Shown piece by piece: positions 34,138 through 42,974 of a stretch of 64,000 nucleotides of DNA (position 1 is its first letter; the number at the start of each line of letters is the position of its first letter). The notes beneath the pieces were generated by a model. The model saw only the letters and a list, made by a program, of their open reading frames with translations. It did not search any database and was not told where the DNA came from. The position numbers and the translations under genes are program-made. This stretch comes from Uliginosibacterium gangwonense DSM 18521 (GTDB lineage Bacteria > Pseudomonadota > Gammaproteobacteria > Burkholderiales > Rhodocyclaceae): positions 1 through 64,000 of the forward strand of contig NZ_KB892864.1 in NCBI RefSeq assembly GCF_000373965.1, written 5' to 3'.

Positions 34138-36439
34138 AGAACGCTGGGAATTGGGCAGCAGGAACAGGACGGCCAAACAGGTAGCCCTGTGCAATCCGGC
34201 AGCCCTCGACCTTCAGAAACGCAAGTTGTGATTCGTTCTCCACACCTTCGGCCAAAGTGGTCATCTTCAGGTTGCGCCCCAACTGGATGATGGTGTGCAC
34301 AATGGCTGCGTCATCATCATCCTCGACAATGTCCCGCACGAAGGACTGGTCGATCTTGAGCTTGTCGATGGGGTATTTCTTCAGGTAGGCAAGGCTGGAA
34401 TAGCCCGTGCCAAAATCATCAATCGCCAACATCACCCCCAGCGCCTTCAACTCACAGAGAATGCGTAACACACCATCCGCATCATCCACCAGGATCGACT
34501 CCGTCAATTCCAGCTCCAGGCATTGTGCAGGCAAACCACTGCTCTTCAGCGCATTGGCCACACTCTCGATCAGATTGCTGCGCTTGAACTGCAAGGCGGA
34601 AAGGTTCACCGCGATCTGGATATCCGGGAAGCCTGCGTCACGCCAGGTTTGCGCCTGACGGCAAGCCTCCATCAATACCCACTCGCTGATCGGGATGATC
34701 AACCCACTCTCTTCTGCAATCGGGATGAACTTGCCCGGCGGCACTAGGCCACGCTCCCCATCGGCCCAGCGGATCAGTGCTTCCGCGCCAACCAACTCGC
34801 CCATCTTCAAATCGAACTGCGGCTGGTAATGCAGCACCAGTTCATGGCGATCCAACGCCCGCCCCAGACGGTTTTGCAACGAGAAACGTTCATGCGCATC
34901 CGCGTTCATCTGCTCGGCATAGAAGCGGCAGGTATTGCGGCCCGCCTGCTTGGCCGAGTACATCGCGGTTTCGGCCTTGAGCATCAGATCATCAAAATCA
35001 CCAGCATCCTCGGGATACACTGCCACACCCAGTGAAGCAGTCACCACCAGCATGTTGCGATCCACCGCAAAAGGCGTGGCAAACTGCTGGAGCACCCGCT
35101 CCATCAACACCCGGATCTGCTCATTGCCCGTAATGCTGGGGAACAGGATGATCAACTCGTCGCCCCCACGGCGGCTCAAGGTGTAACCCTTGTCCAGACA
35201 TTCATCCAGGCGGGCCACCACCTGCTTGAGCAGGCGATCCCCAATCACATGCCCGAGTGAATCGTTGATGACGCGGAAGTGATCCAGGTCGAGCACAGTC
35301 AGTGCCACCCGATTCCCTTCGTGCTTGCTCGCCCCCAAGGCCTGCGAAGCGCGATCACGCAACAGCAAGGCGTTGGGGAGCCCTGTCAGTTCGTCATGAT
35401 TGGCCACATGTTCCAGACGCGCCTCGATCGCCTTTTTCTCTGAGATATCGGAAACGATCCCGACGAAATTGGTGATCGCCCCCTTTTCATTGCTGACCAT
35501 GCTGATGGTCAGCCAACCACAATAGATTTCCCCATCCTTGCGGCGGTTGAGAATTTCCCCGTGCCAATAGCCGTGTTCGAGCAGATCGCGCCACATCTGG
35601 GCGTAATAGGAATAGCCATGCCGCCCCGAACTGAAAAGGTTGGGCGTGTTGCCCAGCAGTTCCTCAAATGAATAGCCGGAAATCCGGCAAAAAGCCTCGT
35701 TGGCGGAGATGATGCAGTTGTCGGAATCCGTTACGATAATGCCATCCACGGAGCGCTCGAAAACAACCTCCGCCAGGCGCAGCTTGGCCTCTGCCTGCTT
35801 GAGAGCCGTCATGTCTACGTCCAGGCTATATAGCTCTGGCTTGCCTTCGAGATTCTCGATCATCACATGCGCGGAATACACGGTGATCGGTGTGCCATCT
35901 TTGCGGATCAGGCGCGCCTCACCTGCGGGAATTGGGATGCCCTGATCCAGCCAGTTGCGGATGGCCATGCGAACATCATCACGCATGGGAGGCGGCACAA
36001 TCAGATCTTCAAGACGATTGCCCAGCGCCTCCTTGGCCTCATAGCCATACAGACGCGCGCTGGCGTCATTCCAGAACAGCACCTTGCGCTCGTTTGTGTA
36101 GCCTTGAACGGCAATCGAGGGAATGCGCTCGAAAAGAGAGCGAAAACGCTGTTCGCTGGCACGCATGGTCTGGAAGATCGCTTCCACCGCAATCCCATCG
36201 CGCAGCAGCACCACAAACAACGCCAAGGCCGTGGTGATGACGAAGAACCAAGCCTTCCATGCCTGCATCTGGGCACGGGTGGCGCCATCCATTGGCAGTA
36301 TTTCCAGCAGGCGGTCCGACAGGCCGATCCACAGAACGGATACCACAAAGTACGCCAAAGCCACCCGCAAAGCCGCCTTGAATGGCTGAGAGGAAGAACG
36401 GTTATCTGGCTGCTGCACGCGCATGCCTCCAAGGATCAT
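34118..36439 (-). CDS. Membrane PAS-PAS-GGDEF-EAL c-di-GMP signalling protein
   Basis: 773 aa. Two hydrophobic helices (about 22-44 and 62-82) enclose a short periplasmic loop, followed by two PAS domains (about 95-210 and 215-335), a GGDEF domain (about 345-505) and an EAL domain (about 515-770). The cyclase signature reads RRGGDEL, with Leu in place of the usual Phe. The phosphodiesterase motifs EALIRW, DDFGTGYSSL and KIDQSFV are intact. It is therefore a likely c-di-GMP phosphodiesterase with uncertain cyclase activity. GTG 36457, ATG 36439 and ATG 36424 are possible starts; I chose 36439 for its upstream GGGGGT. Confidence 0.9.
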   Translation of the reverse strand: MILGGMRVQQPDNRSSSQPFKAALRVALAYFVVSVLWIGLSDRLLEILPMDGATRAQMQAWKAWFFVITTALALFVVLLRDGIAVEAIFQTMRASEQRFRSLFERIPSIAVQGYTNERKVLFWNDASARLYGYEAKEALGNRLEDLIVPPPMRDDVRMAIRNWLDQGIPIPAGEARLIRKDGTPITVYSAHVMIENLEGKPELYSLDVDMTALKQAEAKLRLAEVVFERSVDGIIVTDSDNCIISANEAFCRISGYSFEELLGNTPNLFSSGRHGYSYYAQMWRDLLEHGYWHGEILNRRKDGEIYCGWLTISMVSNEKGAITNFVGIVSDISEKKAIEARLEHVANHDELTGLPNALLLRDRASQALGASKHEGNRVALTVLDLDHFRVINDSLGHVIGDRLLKQVVARLDECLDKGYTLSRRGGDELIILFPSITGNEQIRVLMERVLQQFATPFAVDRNMLVVTASLGVAVYPEDAGDFDDLMLKAETAMYSAKQAGRNTCRFYAEQMNADAHERFSLQNRLGRALDRHELVLHYQPQFDLKMGELVGAEALIRWADGERGLVPPGKFIPIAEESGLIIPISEWVLMEACRQAQTWRDAGFPDIQIAVNLSALQFKRSNLIESVANALKSSGLPAQCLELELTESILVDDADGVLRILCELKALGVMLAIDDFGTGYSSLAYLKKYPIDKLKIDQSFVRDIVEDDDDAAIVHTIIQLGRNLKMTTLAEGVENESQLAFLKVEGCRIAQGYLFGRPVPAAQFPAFFTQTLP

Positions 36440-36628
36440 TACAACACCCCCAGGCACCTCGCCAAGTAATGTGCCCAGCCGATTTCATGCTGTTGGAAAG
36501 TTCAATATCGTCACCCAAACTTCTTATATGAAGTCCGAAAAGACTGCCCAGGCGGGCAAGGAAGGATTTGCCTTTGCTCCCCCATTTGGGGCATCCTCCC
36601 CGACGTCATTGTCTGAAGCACTTCTTCC

Positions 36629-37462
36629 ATGCAGATCCACACCAGTATTACCAACCTGAATGCCGCGCTTGACCGCCAATCCCGCATCGCCTTTGCCCCG
36701 ACCATGGGAAATCTCCATGAAGGGCACCTGAGTTTGATGCGAACCGCCCGTCAGTACGGTGACACCGTGGTAGCAAGCATCTTCGTCAACCGCCTGCAAT
36801 TTGGGCCCAACGAAGATTTTGACCGCTATCCGCGTACCTTTGAGAACGACTGTGCCCTGTTGTCCTCCGTCGGGGTCGATCACCTGTTTGCCCCAGATGA
36901 GCAAGAACTCTACCCTCAGCCGCAGCGCTACCAAGTGTACCCGGCCCCTGAGCATGAATCCATCCTCGAAGGAGCCACCCGTCCTGGCCATTTTCGCGGT
37001 GTAACAACCGTAGTCAGCAAACTTTTCAATATCGTCCGCCCCCAAGTGGCGCTGTTTGGCAAAAAGGACTACCAGCAGTTGATGATCCTGCGCAACATGG
37101 TGTGCGAGCTGAACATGCCCATCGAAATGATCGGCTGCGAGATCGTCCGGGCCGCCGATGGCTTGGCGCTCTCTTCCCGCAACGGCTACCTCAGCGCGGC
37201 AGAGCGCCAGGAAGCCCCGCGCCTGAACGCCGTCCTGCAACGCATGCGCGCACAACTGGAAGCCGGGTACACCCATTTCGCCCAATTGGAGAATGCAGCC
37301 TGCGATGAACTCCGCCAGCATGGCTGGGTACCTGACTACATTTCGGTGCGCCGCCAGCTTGATCTGCAACCAGCCACCCCAGGTGATACCCTGGTGATTG
37401 TGGCGGCTGCACGTTTGGGCAATACCCGCCTCATCGACAATGTGGAGATTGCTGCGCTGTAG
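36629..37462 (+). CDS. panC: Pantothenate synthetase
   Basis: 277-aa enzyme that joins pantoate and beta-alanine using ATP. The HIGH-type motif is NLHEGH (about 28-33). IFVNRLQFGPNEDFDRYPR carries Arg where many species have Pro, a variant also found in other betaproteobacteria. GKKDYQQL and LALSSRNGYL supply the second ATP site. No panB or panD is adjacent. Confidence 0.95.
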   Translation: MQIHTSITNLNAALDRQSRIAFAPTMGNLHEGHLSLMRTARQYGDTVVASIFVNRLQFGPNEDFDRYPRTFENDCALLSSVGVDHLFAPDEQELYPQPQRYQVYPAPEHESILEGATRPGHFRGVTTVVSKLFNIVRPQVALFGKKDYQQLMILRNMVCELNMPIEMIGCEIVRAADGLALSSRNGYLSAAERQEAPRLNAVLQRMRAQLEAGYTHFAQLENAACDELRQHGWVPDYISVRRQLDLQPATPGDTLVIVAAARLGNTRLIDNVEIAAL

Positions 37463-37604
37463 CAGCTTTCAGGTGCCCCTTGGGCCGGGACGGGGCTTGT
37501 GCACACCAGAAAACCCGATTCCCGGCCAGCCGCTCTCTTTATTTGGGCAGACAAGACTACACGCTGATAGCATGTTTCAGGGCCGTATCCGCTAAACTAC
37601 GCGC

Positions 37605-39182
37605 ATGCACATTCGTCCATCTTCGCCGCCCACATGTCCGCCCCGCTCGCGCCAAACAGACTGGACGCGGCGCGGCCTTCGACACTGGATCGGAGCACTG
37701 GCAATCGCGTGCCTTTGCCCCCACGCTTGGGCGGGAAACTTTGAGCTGCACCTGAAGATCGACCCGGCGCTGCACCCGAGTACAGGCGTCTCGACTCCCG
37801 CAGCCCAGCAAGCAACCAACAGGGCGCTGGAAGCTGACGAAGAGCGCCTGGCAATTACCCGGTCGATTCCCTCGCTCACGGCACAAACGGGGAGCCCGGC
37901 AGCCTATGGTGAACACTTACCACGAGGCTTTGCCGCCTGGGTGCGATTGGCGCTGCGGCTGATGTGGCTGACCATGGCGCTATTCCTGCTGGCATACGTT
38001 GCGCGCGAATGGGTTCGGGTCATCCTGGTGCGCCTGCGGCGCGAACACAAACCCATTCTGCTGGACCATGCGAACTGGCCCGTCGTGTCGATCCTGGTGG
38101 TTCCCAAGGGGGACGCGACCTCGCAGGAACATCGCCTCGACATCTTGCGTAGCCTGCCCTTCGACTATCCACCAGAGCGCATCCACCTGGTTGTGGCCTA
38201 CCAGAGCGCCGATATTGGCGTGCATGATGCTGCCCACCGCCTTGCTAAAGCGCTGCCGGAACACGTCCATACCCTCGCCATCAAACAGGGGGAAGATGCC
38301 AGCGTCGCCACGCTGCTGCCACGCGCCCTGCACAAATCCGTTGGCATGGCCCTGGTGGTGCTGGATCAGCACCTTCCCATCCCCCGCAACTGGCTCAAGC
38401 AGGCAGTAAGCCCCCTGCTTGATCCGGCAGTCGGGACCGTGCTCAATCGGGTCATTCCTGGCCAGCCGCAGAATGCGCTGGGCACCCGGCTCGTCGCCCT
38501 GGCTGACCATGCCGATGTATTGCTGGCCACGCAGGAAGATGCTATCGACCTCATGCTCTGCGGCAAGGCACGGATTCGCGCCCTGCGCCGCGCAGCCTAT
38601 AAGCATATTGCGCAAGACACCTCCAGCCTTACCCCGGATGGCGCCAGCATCGTGCTGGAATTGGTGCGCACGGGCTGGCAGGCGGTACTGCTGGCGGAAA
38701 TGCAGACAGAATTGCAGATGTCGCAGGACACCATCCGCTCCCCCCGCCTGCACCCCTCCATCAGCCTGCAAGCCCTGCGTCTGGCCTCACTGGCATTCGC
38801 CCGGCATGTGCCGCGTGGCGCCAGGGTGCAGGGGCGGGCCGTATTCTTTGCCGCAGCGCAGGCACTGGTCTGGCTTGCCAGCCTGGGTTGCGGGATTCTG
38901 CTCTACGCCCTGGGAGACATTTTGTGGGGCAGCCTTGCCATTGCCTTGTGTGCCGCCACCAGTTTTGACCCGCTCGGCCACCCGCGCCCGGCCTTCAGCG
39001 TCGCGGCGGCAGCCCGCATGGCGGGGCTGCGTGAGGAAATCCGCCTGCTCCCGCTGGCCTGCGCCAGCTTTGTGGATCGCATGGCTGAAGGCTGCCGCAT
39101 CAGTCTTCAGCACAAGCGGCAGCGTCCAAATCCGCGACCATCCGAGGAATCCATCCTGCTGCATAAGGAAACGTCCTCATGA
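37605..39182 (+). CDS. Membrane protein with degenerate family-2 glycosyltransferase-like domain
   Basis: 525 aa, first gene of a coupled three-gene cassette. Residues 20-44 look like a signal or first membrane helix. Residues 45-110 would be periplasmic, followed by a helix at 115-140, a GT-A-like domain at 155-405 and two helices at 412-453. The domain follows the GT2 plan: PVVSILVVPKGD at the nucleotide end, ALVVLDQHLPIP where GT2 enzymes have VVxxDADxxP, then DPAVGTVLNRVIP, and a late LTPDGASIVLELVRTGWQ where they have TEDxxxxxxLxxxGW. The second Asp of DxD is replaced (DQH, 254-256), Glu of the ED motif is Pro, and no QxxRW is visible. It may be a pseudo-enzyme or have altered chemistry. 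GT assignment is by eye. Confidence 0.6.
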   Translation: MHIRPSSPPTCPPRSRQTDWTRRGLRHWIGALAIACLCPHAWAGNFELHLKIDPALHPSTGVSTPAAQQATNRALEADEERLAITRSIPSLTAQTGSPAAYGEHLPRGFAAWVRLALRLMWLTMALFLLAYVAREWVRVILVRLRREHKPILLDHANWPVVSILVVPKGDATSQEHRLDILRSLPFDYPPERIHLVVAYQSADIGVHDAAHRLAKALPEHVHTLAIKQGEDASVATLLPRALHKSVGMALVVLDQHLPIPRNWLKQAVSPLLDPAVGTVLNRVIPGQPQNALGTRLVALADHADVLLATQEDAIDLMLCGKARIRALRRAAYKHIAQDTSSLTPDGASIVLELVRTGWQAVLLAEMQTELQMSQDTIRSPRLHPSISLQALRLASLAFARHVPRGARVQGRAVFFAAAQALVWLASLGCGILLYALGDILWGSLAIALCAATSFDPLGHPRPAFSVAAAARMAGLREEIRLLPLACASFVDRMAEGCRISLQHKRQRPNPRPSEESILLHKETSS

Positions 39183-40243
39183 ACCTGCCCTGGGAAACTT
39201 TCATCGGTCTGACTCTGCTGGGGTTTCTCAGCATTGCCCTGCCCTTCGTACCAGCGGCCCGCACGCTGAAGCGGCCACCAGATCGGCTCCCGCCAAAAGA
39301 CGCGGCATTGCTCCCGCAGGTACAGTGCGAAACCTTCCGCCACGTCATCAGCCGCCAGTTTGGCAACTTGCTGAATCTGGCCCGTACCCAGGGGACGTTG
39401 AAAGGGGAAACCGAAAAAGGGCGGCGCTACATTGTTCTGGGAATCAACAGCCATCTGGTCAATGAAATTACATCGGGTCAGACCCGCCTGAAAACCATGC
39501 TGATTGCAGCAGGCCACCTGGATATTCCAGGGGAATTGGTGTGTGACCGGGAAATCTATGCAGAAGGCAAAATCAACATCGGCCACAACACCATGACCCG
39601 ATGCGTGTTATCGCCACGTGATATTGCCATCAACACACGCGCCCGCGTCACCCGCTGGGTGCGCTCCGACCGCAGGTTGGATGTCGCCGAGGGCGCATGG
39701 GTCAAAGGCTGGGCCAATGCCGGAACAGAAATCTCGATTGCGCGTCGTGCCCGCTTTGAGCAACTGGGCGCCCCCCAGATCAATTTTGGCCGACAAGCTG
39801 AGATCAAGCACTTCGAAACCGAAGTGGTCGGGCGCTACACGCCTGCGCAAACCAAAGACGGCCAGCCCAAGTATGTACGAGACCTTAGCGTGGCAGACAA
39901 CCATGTGGTACGAGGCGACCTGATCGCCATTGAAAACCTGAAGATTGGCAACGAGTGCCGGGTCATTGGCGACCTGCGTGCGGGTAAAACGCTGGTGATA
40001 GGCGCCTACTCGACCCTGGAAGGCACGCTGTACTGTGATGGCGCCGTGGTGATCGAGGAAGGCTGCCGCCTGACCGGCCCAATCATCGCAAAAGGCAGCA
40101 TCCTGATTCACAGCGCCTGCCAGATTGGTACGCTAGAACACCCCACCACAGCCATTGCGCCACGCATCAAGATTGCCGAAGGCTGCATGGCGCACGGCAC
40201 GGTGTGGGCAACCCAACGCGGTGAAGTCTATTTGCAGGAATAG
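39179..40243 (+). CDS. Membrane-anchored bactofilin-like polymer-forming protein
   Basis: 354 aa. One N-terminal membrane helix (about 7-27) is followed by about 70 residues of linker and then repeated short beta-strand turns (for example IYAEGKINIGHNTM, VRGDLIAIENLKIGNECRVIGDLRAGKTLVIGAYSTLEGTLYCDGAVVIEEGCRLTGPIIAKGSILI, quoted in parts here only for the pattern G-x-I/V). That pattern of Gly-started hydrophobic rungs is the right-handed beta-helix of bactofilin/DUF583 proteins. Two rung blocks (about 120-215 and 235-345) are separated by a polar insert. It overlaps the upstream gene by ATGA, so the two are translationally coupled. Confidence 0.65.
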   Translation: MNLPWETFIGLTLLGFLSIALPFVPAARTLKRPPDRLPPKDAALLPQVQCETFRHVISRQFGNLLNLARTQGTLKGETEKGRRYIVLGINSHLVNEITSGQTRLKTMLIAAGHLDIPGELVCDREIYAEGKINIGHNTMTRCVLSPRDIAINTRARVTRWVRSDRRLDVAEGAWVKGWANAGTEISIARRARFEQLGAPQINFGRQAEIKHFETEVVGRYTPAQTKDGQPKYVRDLSVADNHVVRGDLIAIENLKIGNECRVIGDLRAGKTLVIGAYSTLEGTLYCDGAVVIEEGCRLTGPIIAKGSILIHSACQIGTLEHPTTAIAPRIKIAEGCMAHGTVWATQRGEVYLQE

Positions 40244-40251
40244 TACTCAAA

Positions 40252-41049
40252 ATGCCATCCAACACAACCATTCTGACCACCATCCTGAGCAAAAACCCGG
40301 ATGAGTACGTCAAAAGAGACCGCGTATTGGCCCCTGCCGGCCTGCGTGCCTTGCTGGCGGACAATGCACGCCAGATCGGGCTGTGCGCGCTGGCCACCCT
40401 GTTTCTGACGACGGCCTTGATCTTGCTGGTGCCCGCTTTCAGCCGTTACTGGGCGCACACCACAAAATTGCTGATCGAGCTGCTGGGCCTGAATTTGCAG
40501 GTGGCCTTCAGTCATGAATGGATCGTGTACATCACCGCTGCATCATCTGAGCCCACGCCCACTTGGCAGACCTTTGGCTGGCATGCTCTCGGGGCGGCAT
40601 GCTTCATTTTGCTGTGCCGGATCGCCTTACGCCCGCCATTTCGCAGCCTGTTCATGCTCATCGGGCTTTTCCATCTGATCAATACAGGAGTGATGGCCAT
40701 CCTGCCAACCGCCTACCCCTACACAATCGCGGAGCACACCCGCTGGCTTTCGCTCTTTACCGTGGGATTTCTGCTGCTGTTACCCAGCGTGATGGCCCTG
40801 ACTCACGCCATCATTGAGCGTAGCCATGAGCGCCGGATATTTGCCACGCTCCTCATCGCCAGCTATTTCATCCTGACGCTGCCGCTCAAGCTTGCTGCCC
40901 ATGCAGCCCTAATCCAGTTAGGGTCGCGGCTGATGACACCCACCCTGTTCCTGGCCTTTGGGCCCGCATTCGACATCTGTTTATTCACCGCACTCTATAC
41001 CTATGCGGCCACGTGGCGGCACAACCCTGATGCCGCAGAGGCGAGCTAG
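40252..41049 (+). CDS. Polytopic membrane protein of unknown function
   Basis: 265 aa, third gene of the cassette, eight bases after the bactofilin-like gene. A polar N-terminus of about 38 residues is followed by six or so hydrophobic helices (near 42-65, 105-120, 128-150, 160-185, 198-220, 230-250), with a periplasmic-looking loop around 75-100 (SHEWIVYITAASSEPTP). I recognise no family. The closest general impression is of integral membrane proteins found in polysaccharide loci, but that is not evidence of function. Confidence 0.6.
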   Translation: MPSNTTILTTILSKNPDEYVKRDRVLAPAGLRALLADNARQIGLCALATLFLTTALILLVPAFSRYWAHTTKLLIELLGLNLQVAFSHEWIVYITAASSEPTPTWQTFGWHALGAACFILLCRIALRPPFRSLFMLIGLFHLINTGVMAILPTAYPYTIAEHTRWLSLFTVGFLLLLPSVMALTHAIIERSHERRIFATLLIASYFILTLPLKLAAHAALIQLGSRLMTPTLFLAFGPAFDICLFTALYTYAATWRHNPDAAEAS

Positions 41050-41061
41050 GACTCTGGCCGT

Positions 41062-41526
41062 TCAAACGCCCCCCGCAAAGCCCTGCTGCCGCCAAGCCTC
41101 ATAGGCCACCACCGCCACGCTGTTGGAGAGGTTCATGCTGCGGCAGCCCGACATCATCGGCAGACGCAGGCATTGCCCAGGCGTGGCCGTATCCAGAATA
41201 AATGCAGGCAACCCACGTGTTTCCGAACCAAAAACCAGCACATCGCTAGGTGCAAATTGCACCTCACTGGGGGGATGCGTGCCACGCGTGGTCAGATAAA
41301 AAAAGCGCCGCCCCTGCAATGCAGCCAAGCAGGCTTGCCAATCAAGGTGACGGCTCACATTGGTCAGCTCTGCGTAATCCATCCCCGCGCGTTGCAGGGA
41401 TTTTTCACTCAGCACAAAGCCCAGCGGCTCCACCAGGTGGAGCCGGGCGCCGGTATTGGCACACAAACGGATGATATTTCCGGTATTGGGCGGGATTTCC
41501 GGCTGGTACAAGACGATATCGAACAT
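41062..41526 (-). CDS. trmL: tRNA (cytidine/uridine-34-2'-O)-methyltransferase TrmL
   Basis: 154-aa SPOUT methyltransferase, the length of E. coli TrmL (157). It begins MFDIVLYQPEIPPNTGNIIRLCANTGARLHLVEPLGF, and carries the knot motifs LVFGSETRGLP, RLPMMSGCRSMNLSNSVAVVAYEAWRQ. It methylates the wobble base of tRNA-Leu isoacceptors. I start at ATG 41526, where homology begins, not at the upstream 41556. Confidence 0.95.
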   Translation of the reverse strand: MFDIVLYQPEIPPNTGNIIRLCANTGARLHLVEPLGFVLSEKSLQRAGMDYAELTNVSRHLDWQACLAALQGRRFFYLTTRGTHPPSEVQFAPSDVLVFGSETRGLPAFILDTATPGQCLRLPMMSGCRSMNLSNSVAVVAYEAWRQQGFAGGV

Positions 41527-41576
41527 CCCACCATTGTCGCCGAAGCGGCCCGCCACATCCAGCCGGATTGAAGGAA

Positions 41577-42506
41577 TCAGCGGGTCAGAGCAATCAATTC
41601 CCGCAGGTGTTGTTCTGAGTGTGCGAATTCCGCCCGTTCTTCAGCCGTGAATTCGTATTGCAGGATCTTTTCCACCCCACTGCGGCCAATCACACAGGGC
41701 ACGCTCATCACCACATCCTGCACCCCATATTCGCCCTGCAACATCACCCCCACAGGCAGTACAGACTGTTCGTTGGTTTCAATGGCCCGAATCACCCGAA
41801 ATACGCTGGCAGCAATCCCGTGGTTGGTGTTGCCCTTACGGTTGAAAATCTCAAACCCGGCATCCAGCACACGCTGGCGGATCGCCGCCTTATCAATGGG
41901 CTCAATGCCATTCTGGCGGCAGTAATTGTCAACATCCATGCCGCACACATTGCAGATACTCCACGGAATAAACCCGGTGGAACCATGATCGCCCAGTACA
42001 TAGCCAAAAATGTTTTTGGGATCAATCCGCACATGGTCGCTCAGGATGCGCATGAAGCGCGCCGAATCGATGATGGTTCCTGCCGAAATCACCCGGTTGC
42101 GCGGGAAGGAGGACGCATGCAAGGCGACATGGCTCATCACATCCACTGGATTGGTCACCATGATCACGATGGCCTGGGGAGAATAGCGTTCGATCTGTGC
42201 GATCAGATCGCGCATGATGGCGGTATTGACGCGAACCAGATCATCGCGCGTCTGGCCCTTCTGCATCTGTGCGCCAGCGGTGATGACGACAATATCGCTG
42301 TCTGCGCTGTCAGCGAAATCCCCGGCGATCAGAGATGGATTCTTAGCGTAGGTGAATGCCGTGGTGTGAGCAAAATCCAGCATCTCTGCCAAAGACTTGC
42401 CGTGGTCGCGGTCGATGGCGACGATTTCGGACACATCGCTCATGTTGACCAGAAACCCTACGATCTCGGTGCCAACAGCCCCCATCCCTATTACTGTGAC
42501 TTTCAT
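41577..42506 (-). CDS. L-lactate/malate dehydrogenase family NAD-dependent enzyme
   Basis: 309 aa. Rossmann motif GMGAVGTEIVG (7-17), ITAGAQMQKGQTRDDLVRVN in the substrate loop, VTNPVDVMSHVA, DSARF and the catalytic GDHGST (His) all mark the LDH/MDH family. The loop has Gln residues near the specificity position rather than the Arg of malate dehydrogenase, which favours lactate or another 2-hydroxyacid. GDHG instead of the more usual GEHG is a mild oddity. It follows 50 bases upstream of trmL on the same strand. Confidence 0.85.
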   Translation of the reverse strand: MKVTVIGMGAVGTEIVGFLVNMSDVSEIVAIDRDHGKSLAEMLDFAHTTAFTYAKNPSLIAGDFADSADSDIVVITAGAQMQKGQTRDDLVRVNTAIMRDLIAQIERYSPQAIVIMVTNPVDVMSHVALHASSFPRNRVISAGTIIDSARFMRILSDHVRIDPKNIFGYVLGDHGSTGFIPWSICNVCGMDVDNYCRQNGIEPIDKAAIRQRVLDAGFEIFNRKGNTNHGIAASVFRVIRAIETNEQSVLPVGVMLQGEYGVQDVVMSVPCVIGRSGVEKILQYEFTAEERAEFAHSEQHLRELIALTR

Positions 42507-42770
42507 GTAAAACTCCCGCCCGATCAGGGCTCAAGATTGACTCATTCCCTGCACTTGTGGCACAGGCGTCGCCAGTGTAACGCCTCGCCATGGAGATTTC
42601 ACCCAGCCTTGTAACGCTGGCAGACCATTTATGTAGCAAAAGCCGATCCAGGCATCTTCCTCCATCGTTTCGTTTTTACGCCGCACCGCAAAATCATCTG
42701 CCCGAACGAACATCTTGCGCTGCACAAATCGCTTCACCACAATCCATCGTGCAAGTCAAAAAGAGGGCTT

Positions 42771-42783
42771 TTGCACAGTGCAA
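42771..42783. promoter_or_regulatory. TTGCACAGTGCAA palindrome upstream of phaP
   Basis: A perfect 13-base inverted repeat (TTGCAC-A-GTGCAA) about 75 bases upstream of the -35 box of phaP. Its TGCA content resembles known PhaR sites, so it may be an auxiliary operator. Confidence 0.35.
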
Positions 42784-42835
42784 GTTCGGCAGAATGTGAG
42801 TCACAGCAAAGCTTTTTGGATTTATATGAAATTTT

Positions 42836-42885
42836 TGCTGCAGCGCAATATTTATTCTTGACTTCGGACTTTCACAACGTAAAAT
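42836..42885 (+). promoter_or_regulatory. phaP promoter with candidate PhaR operator
   Basis: Sigma-70 promoter TTGACT (42858-42863), 16-base spacer, TAAAAT (42880-42885). Just upstream is TGCTGCAGCGC (42836-42846), shared with the phaC upstream region. A related TTGTGCAGCGC (42890-42900) covers the expected start of transcription, which would let PhaR block initiation. Confidence 0.6.
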
Positions 42886-42974
42886 GACATTGTGCAGCGC
42901 GTCAAACGCACCCTAAGTTGATGTGCCCTGAAGGCAGTGTGCCTGCCTGGCAACCTATATACCGGAGATCACCC

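Larger units (their letters stand above)
42507..42974. other. Intergenic region upstream of the phasin gene
   Basis: 470 bases between the divergent dehydrogenase and phaP. The half next to phaP carries the promoter and TGCA-type elements listed separately. Nothing identifiable lies in 42507-42760. Confidence 0.6.

Noticed and set aside
36770-36830. Arg in place of Pro in the PanC FVNPxQF motif
   Set aside because: The same change is familiar from other betaproteobacterial PanC proteins, so it is not a defect.
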